Source: Bacteroidales bacterium UBA5382
Lineage (GTDB): Bacteria; Bacteroidota; Bacteroidia; Bacteroidales; Dysgonomonadaceae
Direction: 5' to 3'
Assembly (NCBI GenBank): GCA_002409745.1
Contig: DHOU01000029.1
Location: 135,623 to 199,622, forward strand
DNA: 64,000 nucleotides
The position numbers were made by a program, and so were the translations under genes. Positions 45,187 through 53,240 of the stretch are shown one piece after another (position 1 is the first letter of the stretch; each line of letters opens with the position of its first letter). The notes beneath the pieces are model-generated. The model saw only the letters and a list, made by a program, of their open reading frames with translations. It had not been told where the DNA came from and did not search any database.

Positions 45187-45219
45187 TTGCGGATAATTAT
45201 AAAAAAATATATACCTTTG
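45187..45219 (+). promoter_or_regulatory. Promoter upstream of the CDF transporter gene
   Basis: TTG (45187-45189) and TACCTTTG (45212-45219), 22 nt apart, slightly longer than the usual 19-21. Transcription would start near 45226, just before the palindromic element, so the whole element would be in the mRNA leader. Confidence 0.5.
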
Positions 45220-45235
45220 CGCTCCGGCTTTGCTA

Positions 45236-45419
45236 AGAAACTGTTTTGAATTTTCCGAATGATATGATTTTGTTTATTCTTTTAGGTTGTTTTTTGCCTT
45301 TTTTGCGCCTTTGAACTTTCCTTTCTTTCAAATAGCCCGCTATTCGATACGAAACGAAAGTTCAAATCCATCAAAAAATGACTAAAAAACACCGCATAAA
45401 AAAATTCAAAACAGTTTCT
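45236..45419. repeat. 184-bp palindromic MITE-like element in the CDF transporter leader
   Basis: It is bounded by 19-bp perfect inverted repeats: agaaactgttttgaatttt at 45236-45254 and its complement at 45401-45419. Inside are further inverted blocks, a 10-bp ttgaactttc/gaaagttcaa pair (45311-45320 and 45356-45365) and T-rich/A-rich arms, around a central AATAGC-CC-GCTATT palindrome (45331-45344). The left arm is about 20-30 nt longer. No coding content. Its right end is 13 nt before the CDF transporter ATG. Copies or relics exist at 7631-7757 and 11576-11602. Confidence 0.75.
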
Positions 45420-45432
45420 AAATTCACAACGT

Positions 45433-46353
45433 ATGTATTCCACATCTCTCAAAAAGTATCTCTATCTATCGATTGCCGCGGCAATCGTGACGATTACACT
45501 TAAGTTTGGGGCTTATCTTGCAACCGGTTCGATGGGACTCTATTCCGATGCGTTGGAATCGTTGGTCAATTTATTCGCGGCGATAGTAGCCCTCATCATG
45601 TTCACCGTGTCCCAAAAGCCGGCCGATAAAGGGCACGTATACGGGCACGGAAAGGCCGAGTATTTTTCGAGCGCGATAGAAGGCGCCCTCATCCTGGTTG
45701 CGGCGTTCAGCATTATTTATTCGGCTATACAGCGAATCATCACGCCCCATCCCATCGAAAAAATCAGTATCGGTATCATCATTTCGTTCATCGCCACACT
45801 GGTCAATTTCATCGTAGGACGCATATTGATTTATAACGGCAAGAAAAACAAATCGATGGTGTTGGAAGCCGACGGAAAGCACCTGATGACCGACGTCTGG
45901 ACTTCCATCGGGGTGATCGCGGGTATTTTTGTGGTGAAAGTCACCGGACTGGTTATTTTTGACCCTGTCATAGCTATCGCTGTCGCAATCAACATCATCT
46001 ACACCGGATATAAGCTTGTCAGCCGGTCGGCGAGCGAATTAATGGATGCCTCTATCCCGGTAGAAGATCTTAACAAAATCACCTTATACTTAGATTCTTT
46101 AAAAGAAAAAGATATCAGTTATCATTCGCTGCGCACCCGCGAAGCAGGACGGCGTAAATTCATCTCGATGCACCTGCTCGTTCCCGGAGAATGGACGGTC
46201 AAGGAAGGCCACGATCATGCCGATATGGTGGAGGAATCGATCGAAGACATGTTTGAAGAGCCCGTTACCGTGACAACCCACCTGGAACCGGTCGAGGATC
46301 CGGCCTCGATGAAAGATATCGGCATAGACCGGAAAAAAACGGATGCCGGATAA
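45433..46353 (+). CDS. Cation diffusion facilitator (FieF/ZitB-like) metal exporter
   Basis: A 306-residue protein with six helices. Site A residues appear in GLYSDALESLVNL (helix 2) and GKHLMTDVWTSIGV (helix 5, H-x3-D), and the loop HVYGHGKAEYFSS is typical of iron/zinc exporters. The C-terminal cytosolic ferredoxin-like domain (YHSLRTREAGRRKFISMHLLVPGEWTV) carries HDHAD-like metal ligands. It exports divalent metals such as Fe2+, Zn2+ or Mn2+; which one cannot be told. The leader holds a palindromic element. Confidence 0.92.
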   Translation: MYSTSLKKYLYLSIAAAIVTITLKFGAYLATGSMGLYSDALESLVNLFAAIVALIMFTVSQKPADKGHVYGHGKAEYFSSAIEGALILVAAFSIIYSAIQRIITPHPIEKISIGIIISFIATLVNFIVGRILIYNGKKNKSMVLEADGKHLMTDVWTSIGVIAGIFVVKVTGLVIFDPVIAIAVAINIIYTGYKLVSRSASELMDASIPVEDLNKITLYLDSLKEKDISYHSLRTREAGRRKFISMHLLVPGEWTVKEGHDHADMVEESIEDMFEEPVTVTTHLEPVEDPASMKDIGIDRKKTDAG

Positions 46354-46357
46354 CGGA

Positions 46358-46398
46358 AGATTGATGCAGATTGATACAGATTGATGAGAGATTGACAT
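46358..46398. repeat. 10-nt tandem repeat upstream of malic enzyme
   Basis: AGATTGATGC, AGATTGATAC, AGATTGATGA and, after one extra base, AGATTGACAT. It starts five bases past the CDF transporter stop codon and ends 11 bases before the -7 element of the next gene, so unit number could change promoter spacing or activity. Confidence 0.6.
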
Positions 46399-46408
46399 CT
46401 TTATTTCG

Positions 46409-46416
46409 TATATTTG
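46409..46416 (+). promoter_or_regulatory. Candidate -7 element of the malic enzyme gene
   Basis: TATATTTG followed by TAC fits TAnnTTTG. Possible TTG elements lie 14 and 24-25 nt upstream inside the 10-nt repeats, neither at the ideal 20. Leader about 45 nt. Confidence 0.45.
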
Positions 46417-46466
46417 TACGTTTTTTCAAAAAAATCATCCATTTAATTACTTATTCATTCTTCAAT

Positions 46467-48755
46467 ATGGCAAAAATAACAAGAGAAGAAGCCCTTCTCT
46501 ACCATTCCTCCGGCAAACCCGGAAAAATAGAGGTCGTGCCGACCAAGCCCTATAGTTCTCAACGGGATCTTTCTCTCGCTTATTCTCCCGGCGTGGCGGA
46601 GCCTTGTCTGGAAATCGAAAAAGATGCGGATAAAGCGTATGAATATACTTCGAAAGGCAACCTGGTGGCGGTGATATCCAATGGCACCTCCGTCTTGGGA
46701 CTGGGCGACATCGGCGCCATGGCGGGAAAGCCGGTAATGGAAGGAAAGGGTTTGTTGTTTAAGATATTTGCGGGAATCGACGTATTCGATATCGAAATCG
46801 ATGAAAAGGATCCCCAGAAGTTTATAGAAATCGTAAAAGCCATCGCCCCGACTTTCGGCGGCATCAACCTGGAGGATGTGAAAGCTCCGGAATGTTTTGA
46901 GATAGAAGAACGACTGAAAAGTGAGTTGAGCATCCCCATCATGCATGACGACCAACATGGGACGGCCATTATATCGGGTGCGGGACTACTCAATGCGCTC
47001 GAATTGACAAACAAAAAAATAGAAGAGGTAAAGATCGTCATCAACGGCGCCGGCGCTGCGGCCGTTTCTTGCACGAACTTATACATCTCGTTGGGGGCAA
47101 AGCGAGAGAATATCGTCATGCTCGACTCGAAAGGTGTGATCTCGGTGTATCGAAATGATTTAAACAGCCGGAAAAAGCCTTTTGCCACCGAGCGCAACAT
47201 GACCACGCTCGAAGAAGCGGTGATCGGCGCCGACGTCTTCTTGGGACTATCGGTGGCGAATGTATTAACGAAAGAAATGGTTCGCTCGATGAACGATTAT
47301 CCCATTGTGTTCGCTTTGGCGAATCCCGACCCCGAGATTACGTATGAAGAGGCCATGGAAGCGCGTAAAGATATTATTTTTGCCACAGGCCGTTCCGATT
47401 ATCCCAATCAGATCAATAATGTGTTGGGATTTCCTTATATTTTCAGGGGGGCATTGGATGCCCGAGCCACTTGCATCAACGAAGAAATGAAGTTGGCCGC
47501 CGTGAACGCAATTGCCGAATTGACCAAAAAGGCGGTTCCCGATGTGGTGAATGCCGCTTACGAACTGAAAAGCCTCTGCTTCGGCCCGGAATACATCATT
47601 CCCAAGCCTCTCGACCCGCGCCTGTTGACTTCCGTCTCTCCCGCCGTCGCGAAAGCGGCGATGGATTCGGGCGTAGCGCGCAAACAGATTACCGACTGGG
47701 AAGGCTACGAACTCTACTTGCGTAAATTGATGGGGATCGACAATAAAATGTTGCGCCGCTTTTATGATACGGCTCGTGAGAATCCGAAGCGCGTCGTTTT
47801 CACCGAGTCGAATCACGTCAACATGCTCAAAGCGGCGGAAATGGCCGTGACAGAGAAAATATGCTTCCCTGTTTTACTCGGAAACGAAGAGAAAATCGCC
47901 AACATCGCCGCCGAAAACAACATCGACCTTACCGGCATCGAAATCGTGAACCTCCGACACGACCGGGAAGAACAGCGCCGTATTGCTTTTGCCCGCTATC
48001 TGGCGGAAAAACGAAGCCGTGAGGGTATCAGTTTCGACGAAGCGTACGAGAAGATGTACGAACGCAATTATTTCGGCATGATGATGGTGGAAACAGGGCA
48101 GGCCGACGCGTTGATTACCGGCGTGTACACCAAATATGCCGACACCATAAAGGCGGCTAAAGATGTCATCGGGATTCGTGAAGGCCTCAACAATATTGCG
48201 GCGATGCACATCCTGAACACCAAAAAGGGAACGCTTTTCCTGGCCGACACGCTCTTTATGCGTAAGCCGTCGGTAGACGACCTGGTAGAAATTGCGAAAC
48301 TCACGCATGATTCGGTCCGTTTCTTTGCCCATGAACCGGTGATGGCGCTGCTCTCCTACTCGAATTTCGGTTCGGGGAAATCGGGCAACCCGGCATGCTT
48401 GAGCGAAGTGATCCACAAATTACATACGCAGTATCCCGATATGCAAATCGACGGGGAAATGCAAGTGAACTTCGCACTCAATAAGAAGTTGCGGCACTCA
48501 AAATATCCTTTTTCCAAAATAGACGGCAAAAAAGTGAACGCTCTCATCTTCCCCGATATCAATTCGGCCAACATTACGTACAAGATGCTCTTGGAGATGG
48601 GACTTGCCGACAGCATCGGCCCGATTCAGATGGGGTTGAATAAGCCTATCCACATCCTCGATTTGGAAAGCTCCGTGCAAAACATCGTGAACATGACGGC
48701 CATAGCGGTATTGGACGCCATCGTACAGGAACAAATCGATAAAGCAAAAAAATAA
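46467..48755 (+). CDS. maeB: NADP-type malic enzyme with phosphotransacetylase-like domain (MaeB)
   Basis: A 762-residue bifunctional-looking enzyme converting malate to pyruvate and CO2. The malic domain (about 1-400) has LAYSPGVAEPC, SNGTSVLGLGDIGAMAGKPVMEGK, MHDDQHGTAIISGAGLLNA and the Rossmann motif VINGAGAAAVSC. Residues about 420-762 form a phosphate acetyl/butyryltransferase-like domain (SYSNFGSGKSGNPA) that in MaeB is regulatory, responding to acetyl-CoA. The start at 46467 (MAKITREEALLYH) matches the family; 32 upstream in-frame codons include promoter DNA. It links C4 metabolism to pyruvate, where the lut genes also deliver. Confidence 0.95.
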   Translation: MAKITREEALLYHSSGKPGKIEVVPTKPYSSQRDLSLAYSPGVAEPCLEIEKDADKAYEYTSKGNLVAVISNGTSVLGLGDIGAMAGKPVMEGKGLLFKIFAGIDVFDIEIDEKDPQKFIEIVKAIAPTFGGINLEDVKAPECFEIEERLKSELSIPIMHDDQHGTAIISGAGLLNALELTNKKIEEVKIVINGAGAAAVSCTNLYISLGAKRENIVMLDSKGVISVYRNDLNSRKKPFATERNMTTLEEAVIGADVFLGLSVANVLTKEMVRSMNDYPIVFALANPDPEITYEEAMEARKDIIFATGRSDYPNQINNVLGFPYIFRGALDARATCINEEMKLAAVNAIAELTKKAVPDVVNAAYELKSLCFGPEYIIPKPLDPRLLTSVSPAVAKAAMDSGVARKQITDWEGYELYLRKLMGIDNKMLRRFYDTARENPKRVVFTESNHVNMLKAAEMAVTEKICFPVLLGNEEKIANIAAENNIDLTGIEIVNLRHDREEQRRIAFARYLAEKRSREGISFDEAYEKMYERNYFGMMMVETGQADALITGVYTKYADTIKAAKDVIGIREGLNNIAAMHILNTKKGTLFLADTLFMRKPSVDDLVEIAKLTHDSVRFFAHEPVMALLSYSNFGSGKSGNPACLSEVIHKLHTQYPDMQIDGEMQVNFALNKKLRHSKYPFSKIDGKKVNALIFPDINSANITYKMLLEMGLADSIGPIQMGLNKPIHILDLESSVQNIVNMTAIAVLDAIVQEQIDKAKK

Positions 48756-48781
48756 AAAGCTTTTGTCCTCCTAAATACTCG

Positions 48782-48900
48782 TCATTGCGGACTCGATCCG
48801 CAATCCCCTGCATCCTTCGTCATTCCGGGATTGACCCGCAATCCATTGATAAACGTAAGTATGACTATGGGGATTCCGCGTTAAACGCGGAATGACGGAC
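48782..48900. repeat. Cluster of three REP-like palindromes
   Basis: Copy 1: ATTGCGGA-ctcga-TCCGCAAT (48784-48804). Copy 2: attccggg...cccgcaat (48822-48842, one mismatch). Copy 3: attccgcgtt-a-aacgcggaat (48873-48893). Copies 1 and 2 share the head CGTCATTsCGGr; copy 3 carries the same head in opposite orientation, giving a BIME-like group. It fills the gap between convergent maeB and a MATE gene and probably acts as transcript terminator/stabiliser. No RAYT transposase is in the window. Confidence 0.85.
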
Positions 48901-48928
48901 GAAGGAGTGTTTCAAGCGACAGGCTTTA

Positions 48929-50221
48929 TCAAATCAACTTCAGTCTTTTCCGGGCTATGACCGTCTGCACAAAAGCTCTCATGCCGAGATACAAAATAAA
49001 GGAAAGCCAGAGGCCGTTATTTCCTAAAAGGGGCACGGCAACAAAATAACACGCGAAGAACATCATCGAAGCAAAGATCATCGTATTCCGCATTTCTTTC
49101 GATAAGGTGGCGCCGATAAAAACGCCATCCCACAGAAAAGCGGCAAATCCGGTTATCGGAATAAGCACCGTCCAGAAGGTATAGCTCTTCACCACACGAA
49201 TCACTTCGGCCTTATCGGTCAGCAGGCTTATTAATTCGCCGGGGAAAAAAGAATAGGCGATAATCGCGACCAAATTCACCAGAAATCCCCAGAAGAACAG
49301 CCGGCGGATCATCGCTTTCAGGTTCTTTCGATCTCCGGCTCCCACGAATTTCCCCGTGAGCGCTTCTCCCGCATACGCAAACCCATCCATAAAATAGGAG
49401 AACAGCATAAAGAACTCCATCAACAGGGCATTGACGGCCAATAACGTATCGCCCATCGACGAAGAAGCGAAAGTGAAAAAGCCGGTAACGATCGTCAATA
49501 AAAACATGCGGACAAACACATCGGCATTTACCTTAAAAAACGACCGCAACGCCACTTTATTCCATAGATCGGCATAACGGAGATATTTTTTCAACCTGCC
49601 GTATTTCAGGCTCCATACTGTGACCGTGACGGCAAGGGTAATGATTTGCGACAACAACGTGCCCAGGGCAATTCCTTCGATATCCATCCCGAGCCCGAAC
49701 ACGAAGGTGAAATTCAGTCCGATGTTCAGGATATTATTAAAAATGGCGATGAACATGGGCGTCTTCGCGTTCTGCATGCCGATAAACCATCCGTTGAAGG
49801 CGTACATCGTCAGCACGGCGGGCGCCCCCCACACGCAGATGCGGAAATAGGCTTCGACATATCCTTTTATTTCCTCTCCCGACAGGATAAACCGAAACGC
49901 GAATTGCCCGATCGGATATTGCAACAAGATGATAAGCACACCCAGCGAAACACTCACAATAACGGAACGAAGCAGAACGCTCGTCGCCTCGGTTAAGTTC
50001 CGGGCGCCCAATGCCTGCGAAGTAAACCCGCTGGTAGACATCCGCAGAAAACTGAAATTCCAATAAATCATATTAAAGATGGTCACGCCGAGCGACATGG
50101 CGCCGATATATTTCGCCGAATCCAAATGCCCCGCAATACCGATATTCGCCAAACCGATAAGCGGAACGGTTATATTCGAGATTATATTGGGGATTGCCAA
50201 CCGAAAGATTTTCCTGTCCAT
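48929..50221 (-). CDS. MATE-family (DinF-type) efflux protein
   Basis: A 430-residue protein with 12 helices. IPNIISNITVPLIGLANIGIAGHL and the later TSGFTSQALGARN and MDGFAYAGEALTGKFVGAGD segments are typical of the DinF branch of MATE exporters. The start at 50219-50221 (MDRKIFRLAIPN) matches family N-termini; the frame extends 25 codons upstream only through repeat DNA. The -7 element ends 5 nt from this ATG, so the mRNA could be leaderless. Confidence 0.92.
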   Translation of the reverse strand: MDRKIFRLAIPNIISNITVPLIGLANIGIAGHLDSAKYIGAMSLGVTIFNMIYWNFSFLRMSTSGFTSQALGARNLTEATSVLLRSVIVSVSLGVLIILLQYPIGQFAFRFILSGEEIKGYVEAYFRICVWGAPAVLTMYAFNGWFIGMQNAKTPMFIAIFNNILNIGLNFTFVFGLGMDIEGIALGTLLSQIITLAVTVTVWSLKYGRLKKYLRYADLWNKVALRSFFKVNADVFVRMFLLTIVTGFFTFASSSMGDTLLAVNALLMEFFMLFSYFMDGFAYAGEALTGKFVGAGDRKNLKAMIRRLFFWGFLVNLVAIIAYSFFPGELISLLTDKAEVIRVVKSYTFWTVLIPITGFAAFLWDGVFIGATLSKEMRNTMIFASMMFFACYFVAVPLLGNNGLWLSFILYLGMRAFVQTVIARKRLKLI

Positions 50222-50226
50222 GGGCG

Positions 50227-50256
50227 CAAATTTACAAAAGAATGCACAATGGACAA
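50227..50256 (-). promoter_or_regulatory. Promoter of the DinF-type gene, -33 inside heptad array
   Basis: Minus-strand TTG (50256-50254) and TAAATTTG (50234-50227), 19 nt apart. The predicted start is about 50220, at the ATG itself. The -33 lies in the left arm of the inverted repeat. Confidence 0.6.
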
Positions 50257-50331
50257 TGGACAATACAAAATGGATAATGCAAAATATAAAATGCAAAATT
50301 CTCCATTATGCATTGTCCATTGTGCATTCTT
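50241..50331. repeat. Thirteen-unit 7-nt array forming a 23-bp inverted repeat
   Basis: Thirteen heptamers in perfect register: AATGCAC, AATGGAC x2, AATACAA, AATGGAT, AATGCAA, AATATAA, AATGCAA, AATTCTC, CATTATG, CATTGTC, CATTGTG, CATTCTT. The last units are reverse complements of the first, giving a perfect 23-bp inverted repeat (50236-50258 with 50311-50333). The array fills most of the divergent intergenic region and supplies the -33 boxes of both flanking promoters. Confidence 0.9.
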
Positions 50332-50343
50332 TTTGTAGTTTTG
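50313..50343 (+). promoter_or_regulatory. Promoter of the TonB receptor gene, -33 inside heptad array
   Basis: TTG (50313-50315) and TAGTTTTG (50336-50343), 20 nt apart. The predicted start near 50350 gives a 30-nt leader before ATG 50380. It mirrors the opposite promoter at 50227-50256. Confidence 0.65.
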
Positions 50344-50379
50344 CACCGCGTTTTTTAACTAAATTAAAACAATAAAAAG

Positions 50380-52446
50380 ATGAACAAAAAACAAATGAAC
50401 ACGACGAAAGTGTTCCGTTTCAAACGGTTTGCCCGCAAATCGTACAGCGTTTTCAACAGCCTGCACAAAGCCGTAACCATCGGCGTACTGGCCGGCACTG
50501 CTTTGATAAGCGCTCACGCGGCTTCGGTTAACCCGGTAGAAACTATGTACAAAACAACACTTTCGGACTCCATTCCGCAAGAGGAACTGGAGGAAATCGT
50601 GGTCACTGCGTCCAAAGTGAATCTGCCATTGAATCTGGCAGCCAAACAAGTGACGGTGATCACGGCAACCGACATTGAACGTTCGCCCGTTCGCAGCGTA
50701 GAAGACCTTTTACAGTATGTGGCAGGCGTAGACGTTTTGCAACGAGGGCCTCACGGCGTACAGGCCGACATTTCGCTCCGCGGAGGCTCTTTCGACCAGG
50801 CTGCCATCCTTCTTAACGGTGTTAACCTTACCAATCCTCAAACCGGACACTACAGTTTCGACATTCCCATTAATCTTTCCGACATCGAGCGCATTGAAAT
50901 CGTCCAAGGACCGGCATCTCTTCTTTACGGTGCAGGCGCATTTTCGGGGGGTATCAACATCATCACAAAAAGAGACTCCGAATCCAACGCGTACGCGAAA
51001 GTGGAAGGAGGTATGCACGGACTCTTCGGCGCCGAGGCGCGCGGAGCTTACAAAACCGGCTCGTCGCTTCACCGGCTTTCCGCCGGATACAAACGCTCCG
51101 ACGGATATATCGCCAACAGCGACTATAACATTCTGAACCTGTTGTGGCAAAGCCGATTCGACCTACAAGACGCCGATATCGATGTACAGGCAGGTTATAA
51201 TGATAAAGACTATGGAGCCAACACTTTTTATTCGGCGCAATACCCCAATCAGTTTGACGATACGGAAGCGATTTTCGCATCGGTCAGAGGGGAAACCCAT
51301 GGCCGGCTGAAGTTTATTCCCCACCTTTACTGGAGCCGCCACTACGATGAATATCAGCTGATCAGGGAAGGGACGCCGAATGTCCCCGAATGGTATACCG
51401 ATCATAATTACCATCGCAGCGATGTGTTCGGCGCGAACCTCAACATGCAATATGCCTCTTCGCTCGGTATTACCAGCTTCGGCGGGGAATTTCGTAACGA
51501 AGGTATTCTCAGCAGCGTGTTGGGACAAAAAATGGATCAGGCCATCGGCAAGTATACGAAATCCTACAATCGAACCAATATCAGCTACTTTCTCGAACAT
51601 AATTTCGTCGTTGATCAATTTACGCTTTCGTTGGGAGGATTGCTGAATCATAATACGGCAATCGTAAACAAATATTCATTTTATCCTGCCGTGAATGCCT
51701 CTTTCAGGGCTACGAAAAACGTCAGTTTGTACGCATCCTGGAACAAAGCAACGCGCATGCCGACCTTCACCGATTTGTATTATAATACGAAAACTCACAG
51801 CGGCAATGATGCATTACTTCCGGAATACAGCCAATCGCTTGAAGGAGGAATAAAATACCACAATCGTTTCCTCAACAGCAGCGTTGCATTGTATCACAAC
51901 CGCAGCCAAAATTTGATTGATTGGATAAAACCGGATGCCGACAGCAAGTGGCAGGCTATCAATCTCGACAAAGATGAAGTACTCAAGACCTATGGCGGGG
52001 AAGCGTCTTTTTCATTATTCCTCGATGAAATCGTTCCTTCCGGCAACCCTTTCAAATTACTCCAACTCGGATATGCGTATTTGACACAAGATTATGCGTC
52101 TCAAAAAGAAATCAATAACCCGGTGTCAATGTATGTCCGCAACTTTTTGAGACATAAGTTTACCGCCAACCTGGTACATACCCTTGTGAAGGATTTGTCG
52201 GTATCATGGAACTTCCGTTGGCAAGACAGGGCGGGCTCTTACGTCAATTACGCGCATTCTGCCGATGGGGAGAAAACCGATTACAAACCTTTCAGTATAT
52301 TGGATATAAAAGTCAATTATGAATGGAAAGATTTTGACTTTTCCGTCAACGCCAACAATGTTTTCAATTCCCAGCACATCGATTTGGGAAATATTCCTCA
52401 AGCAGGATTCTGGCTTACCGGAGGAATCAGTTATCGTATCCGGTAA
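50380..52446 (+). CDS. TonB-dependent outer-membrane receptor
   Basis: A 688-residue receptor. The N-terminal leader is unusually long (about 47 residues): a basic stretch KVFRFKRFARKSYSVFNSLHK precedes the hydrophobic core, similar to extended signal peptides of other Bacteroidales BtuB-like receptors. A TonB box (EEIVVTASK) leads into the plug domain (VEDLLQYVAGVDVLQRGPHG to GGINIITK), then a 22-strand barrel ending GGISYRIR. It imports a scarce ligand such as cobalamin, haem or a siderophore; no riboswitch or cofactor gene tells which. Confidence 0.9.
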   Translation: MNKKQMNTTKVFRFKRFARKSYSVFNSLHKAVTIGVLAGTALISAHAASVNPVETMYKTTLSDSIPQEELEEIVVTASKVNLPLNLAAKQVTVITATDIERSPVRSVEDLLQYVAGVDVLQRGPHGVQADISLRGGSFDQAAILLNGVNLTNPQTGHYSFDIPINLSDIERIEIVQGPASLLYGAGAFSGGINIITKRDSESNAYAKVEGGMHGLFGAEARGAYKTGSSLHRLSAGYKRSDGYIANSDYNILNLLWQSRFDLQDADIDVQAGYNDKDYGANTFYSAQYPNQFDDTEAIFASVRGETHGRLKFIPHLYWSRHYDEYQLIREGTPNVPEWYTDHNYHRSDVFGANLNMQYASSLGITSFGGEFRNEGILSSVLGQKMDQAIGKYTKSYNRTNISYFLEHNFVVDQFTLSLGGLLNHNTAIVNKYSFYPAVNASFRATKNVSLYASWNKATRMPTFTDLYYNTKTHSGNDALLPEYSQSLEGGIKYHNRFLNSSVALYHNRSQNLIDWIKPDADSKWQAINLDKDEVLKTYGGEASFSLFLDEIVPSGNPFKLLQLGYAYLTQDYASQKEINNPVSMYVRNFLRHKFTANLVHTLVKDLSVSWNFRWQDRAGSYVNYAHSADGEKTDYKPFSILDIKVNYEWKDFDFSVNANNVFNSQHIDLGNIPQAGFWLTGGISYRIR

Positions 52447-52474
52447 AAATTATCCATCGGAATAAATAAACAGA

Positions 52475-52517
52475 AGAGGGAACTCAAAAATCTTTAAGGT
52501 TTTAGGTAGTTCCCTCT
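52475..52517 (+). terminator. Terminator after the TonB receptor gene
   Basis: A 10-bp stem AGAGGGAACT/AGTTCCCTCT with a 23-nt loop, then TTCCTT, 28 nt past the stop codon. Confidence 0.65.
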
Positions 52518-52608
52518 TTCCTTATAATACCGAATCCTGAAAACATCTTCATTTACATTTACACACAATTATTTCTATTTCTCAACTTTTTTCCATTTAT
52601 TTGTACGC

Positions 52609-52616
52609 TAATTTTG
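52609..52616 (+). promoter_or_regulatory. Candidate -7 element of the ECF sigma gene
   Basis: TAATTTTG fits TAnnTTTG, 23 nt before the sigma ATG. A T-rich stretch lies at the -33 position without an exact TTTG. Confidence 0.4.
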
Positions 52617-52638
52617 ATGCCTGTCTCAAAAAAAATAA

Positions 52639-53184
52639 ATGATCAATAGCAAAGACATAGAATCCATTTATAACTTGTATGTAGAAGATTTATTTACGTA
52701 CGCCATCTATTTGGGATTGGATAGAGATCAGGCTATGGACGCCATCCACGACATATTCTGTAAGTTGGCCGATGAAAAAAATCCGACGGATACGATCAAG
52801 AACATGAAGTTCTATCTTTTTGCATCGCTTAAAAACAGAATATATGACTTATATCGTACACGCAGGCAATATATAGATATTCACACCGTAGAAGAGAGCC
52901 AAGAAGAGCCTTTCGATATCCACGTCAATATGGAAGACATTCTGATAGAAAAAGAAGAGCAAGCCCTGGTGAAACATCAAATAGAAGAAATGTTGCACTC
53001 TCTCACCTCTCGTCAAAGGGAAATAATTTATTTACGGTATGTACAGGAATATGAATATACCGAAATAGCCGAACTGCTAAACATCAGCATCCATGGATGC
53101 CGCAAACTGGTATCGAAAGCCATTCAAAGCCTCCGTGAAAAATACGGCTCTTTGACGCTTTTATTCTTCTTATCCATTATGTAA
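52639..53184 (+). CDS. ECF sigma factor of a polysaccharide-utilisation locus
   Basis: A 181-residue sigma-70 family member. Region 2 (YNLYVEDLFTYAIYLGLDRDQAMDAIHDIFCKL) and region 4 (LTSRQREIIYLRYVQEYEYTEIAELLNISIHGCRKLVSKA) are present, region 3 is lacking, as in ECF factors. It probably recruits RNA polymerase to the SusC promoter when the FecR-type protein releases it. A small relic ORF separates it from fecR. Confidence 0.93.
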   Translation: MINSKDIESIYNLYVEDLFTYAIYLGLDRDQAMDAIHDIFCKLADEKNPTDTIKNMKFYLFASLKNRIYDLYRTRRQYIDIHTVEESQEEPFDIHVNMEDILIEKEEQALVKHQIEEMLHSLTSRQREIIYLRYVQEYEYTEIAELLNISIHGCRKLVSKAIQSLREKYGSLTLLFFLSIM

Positions 53185-53240
53185 ACTCGCAAGTAATTTA
53201 AAAACACTATATTTGTACAGGCATTTTAAAGCATAGGATT

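Noticed and set aside
45058..45249. A 63-codon ORF upstream of the CDF transporter gene.
   Set aside because: It crosses the promoter and the left end of the palindromic element and is rich in Lys/Arg without pattern; most likely non-coding.
45236..45419. Invertible promoter (phase-variation switch) flanked by inverted repeats.
   Set aside because: The inverted repeats would suit recombination, but the interior is itself palindromic, contains no clear TAnnTTTG box, and no invertase gene is nearby; a MITE-like element explains it better.
48782..48900. CRISPR array.
   Set aside because: Only three palindromes of differing sequence, mixed orientation and irregular spacing; no cas genes.
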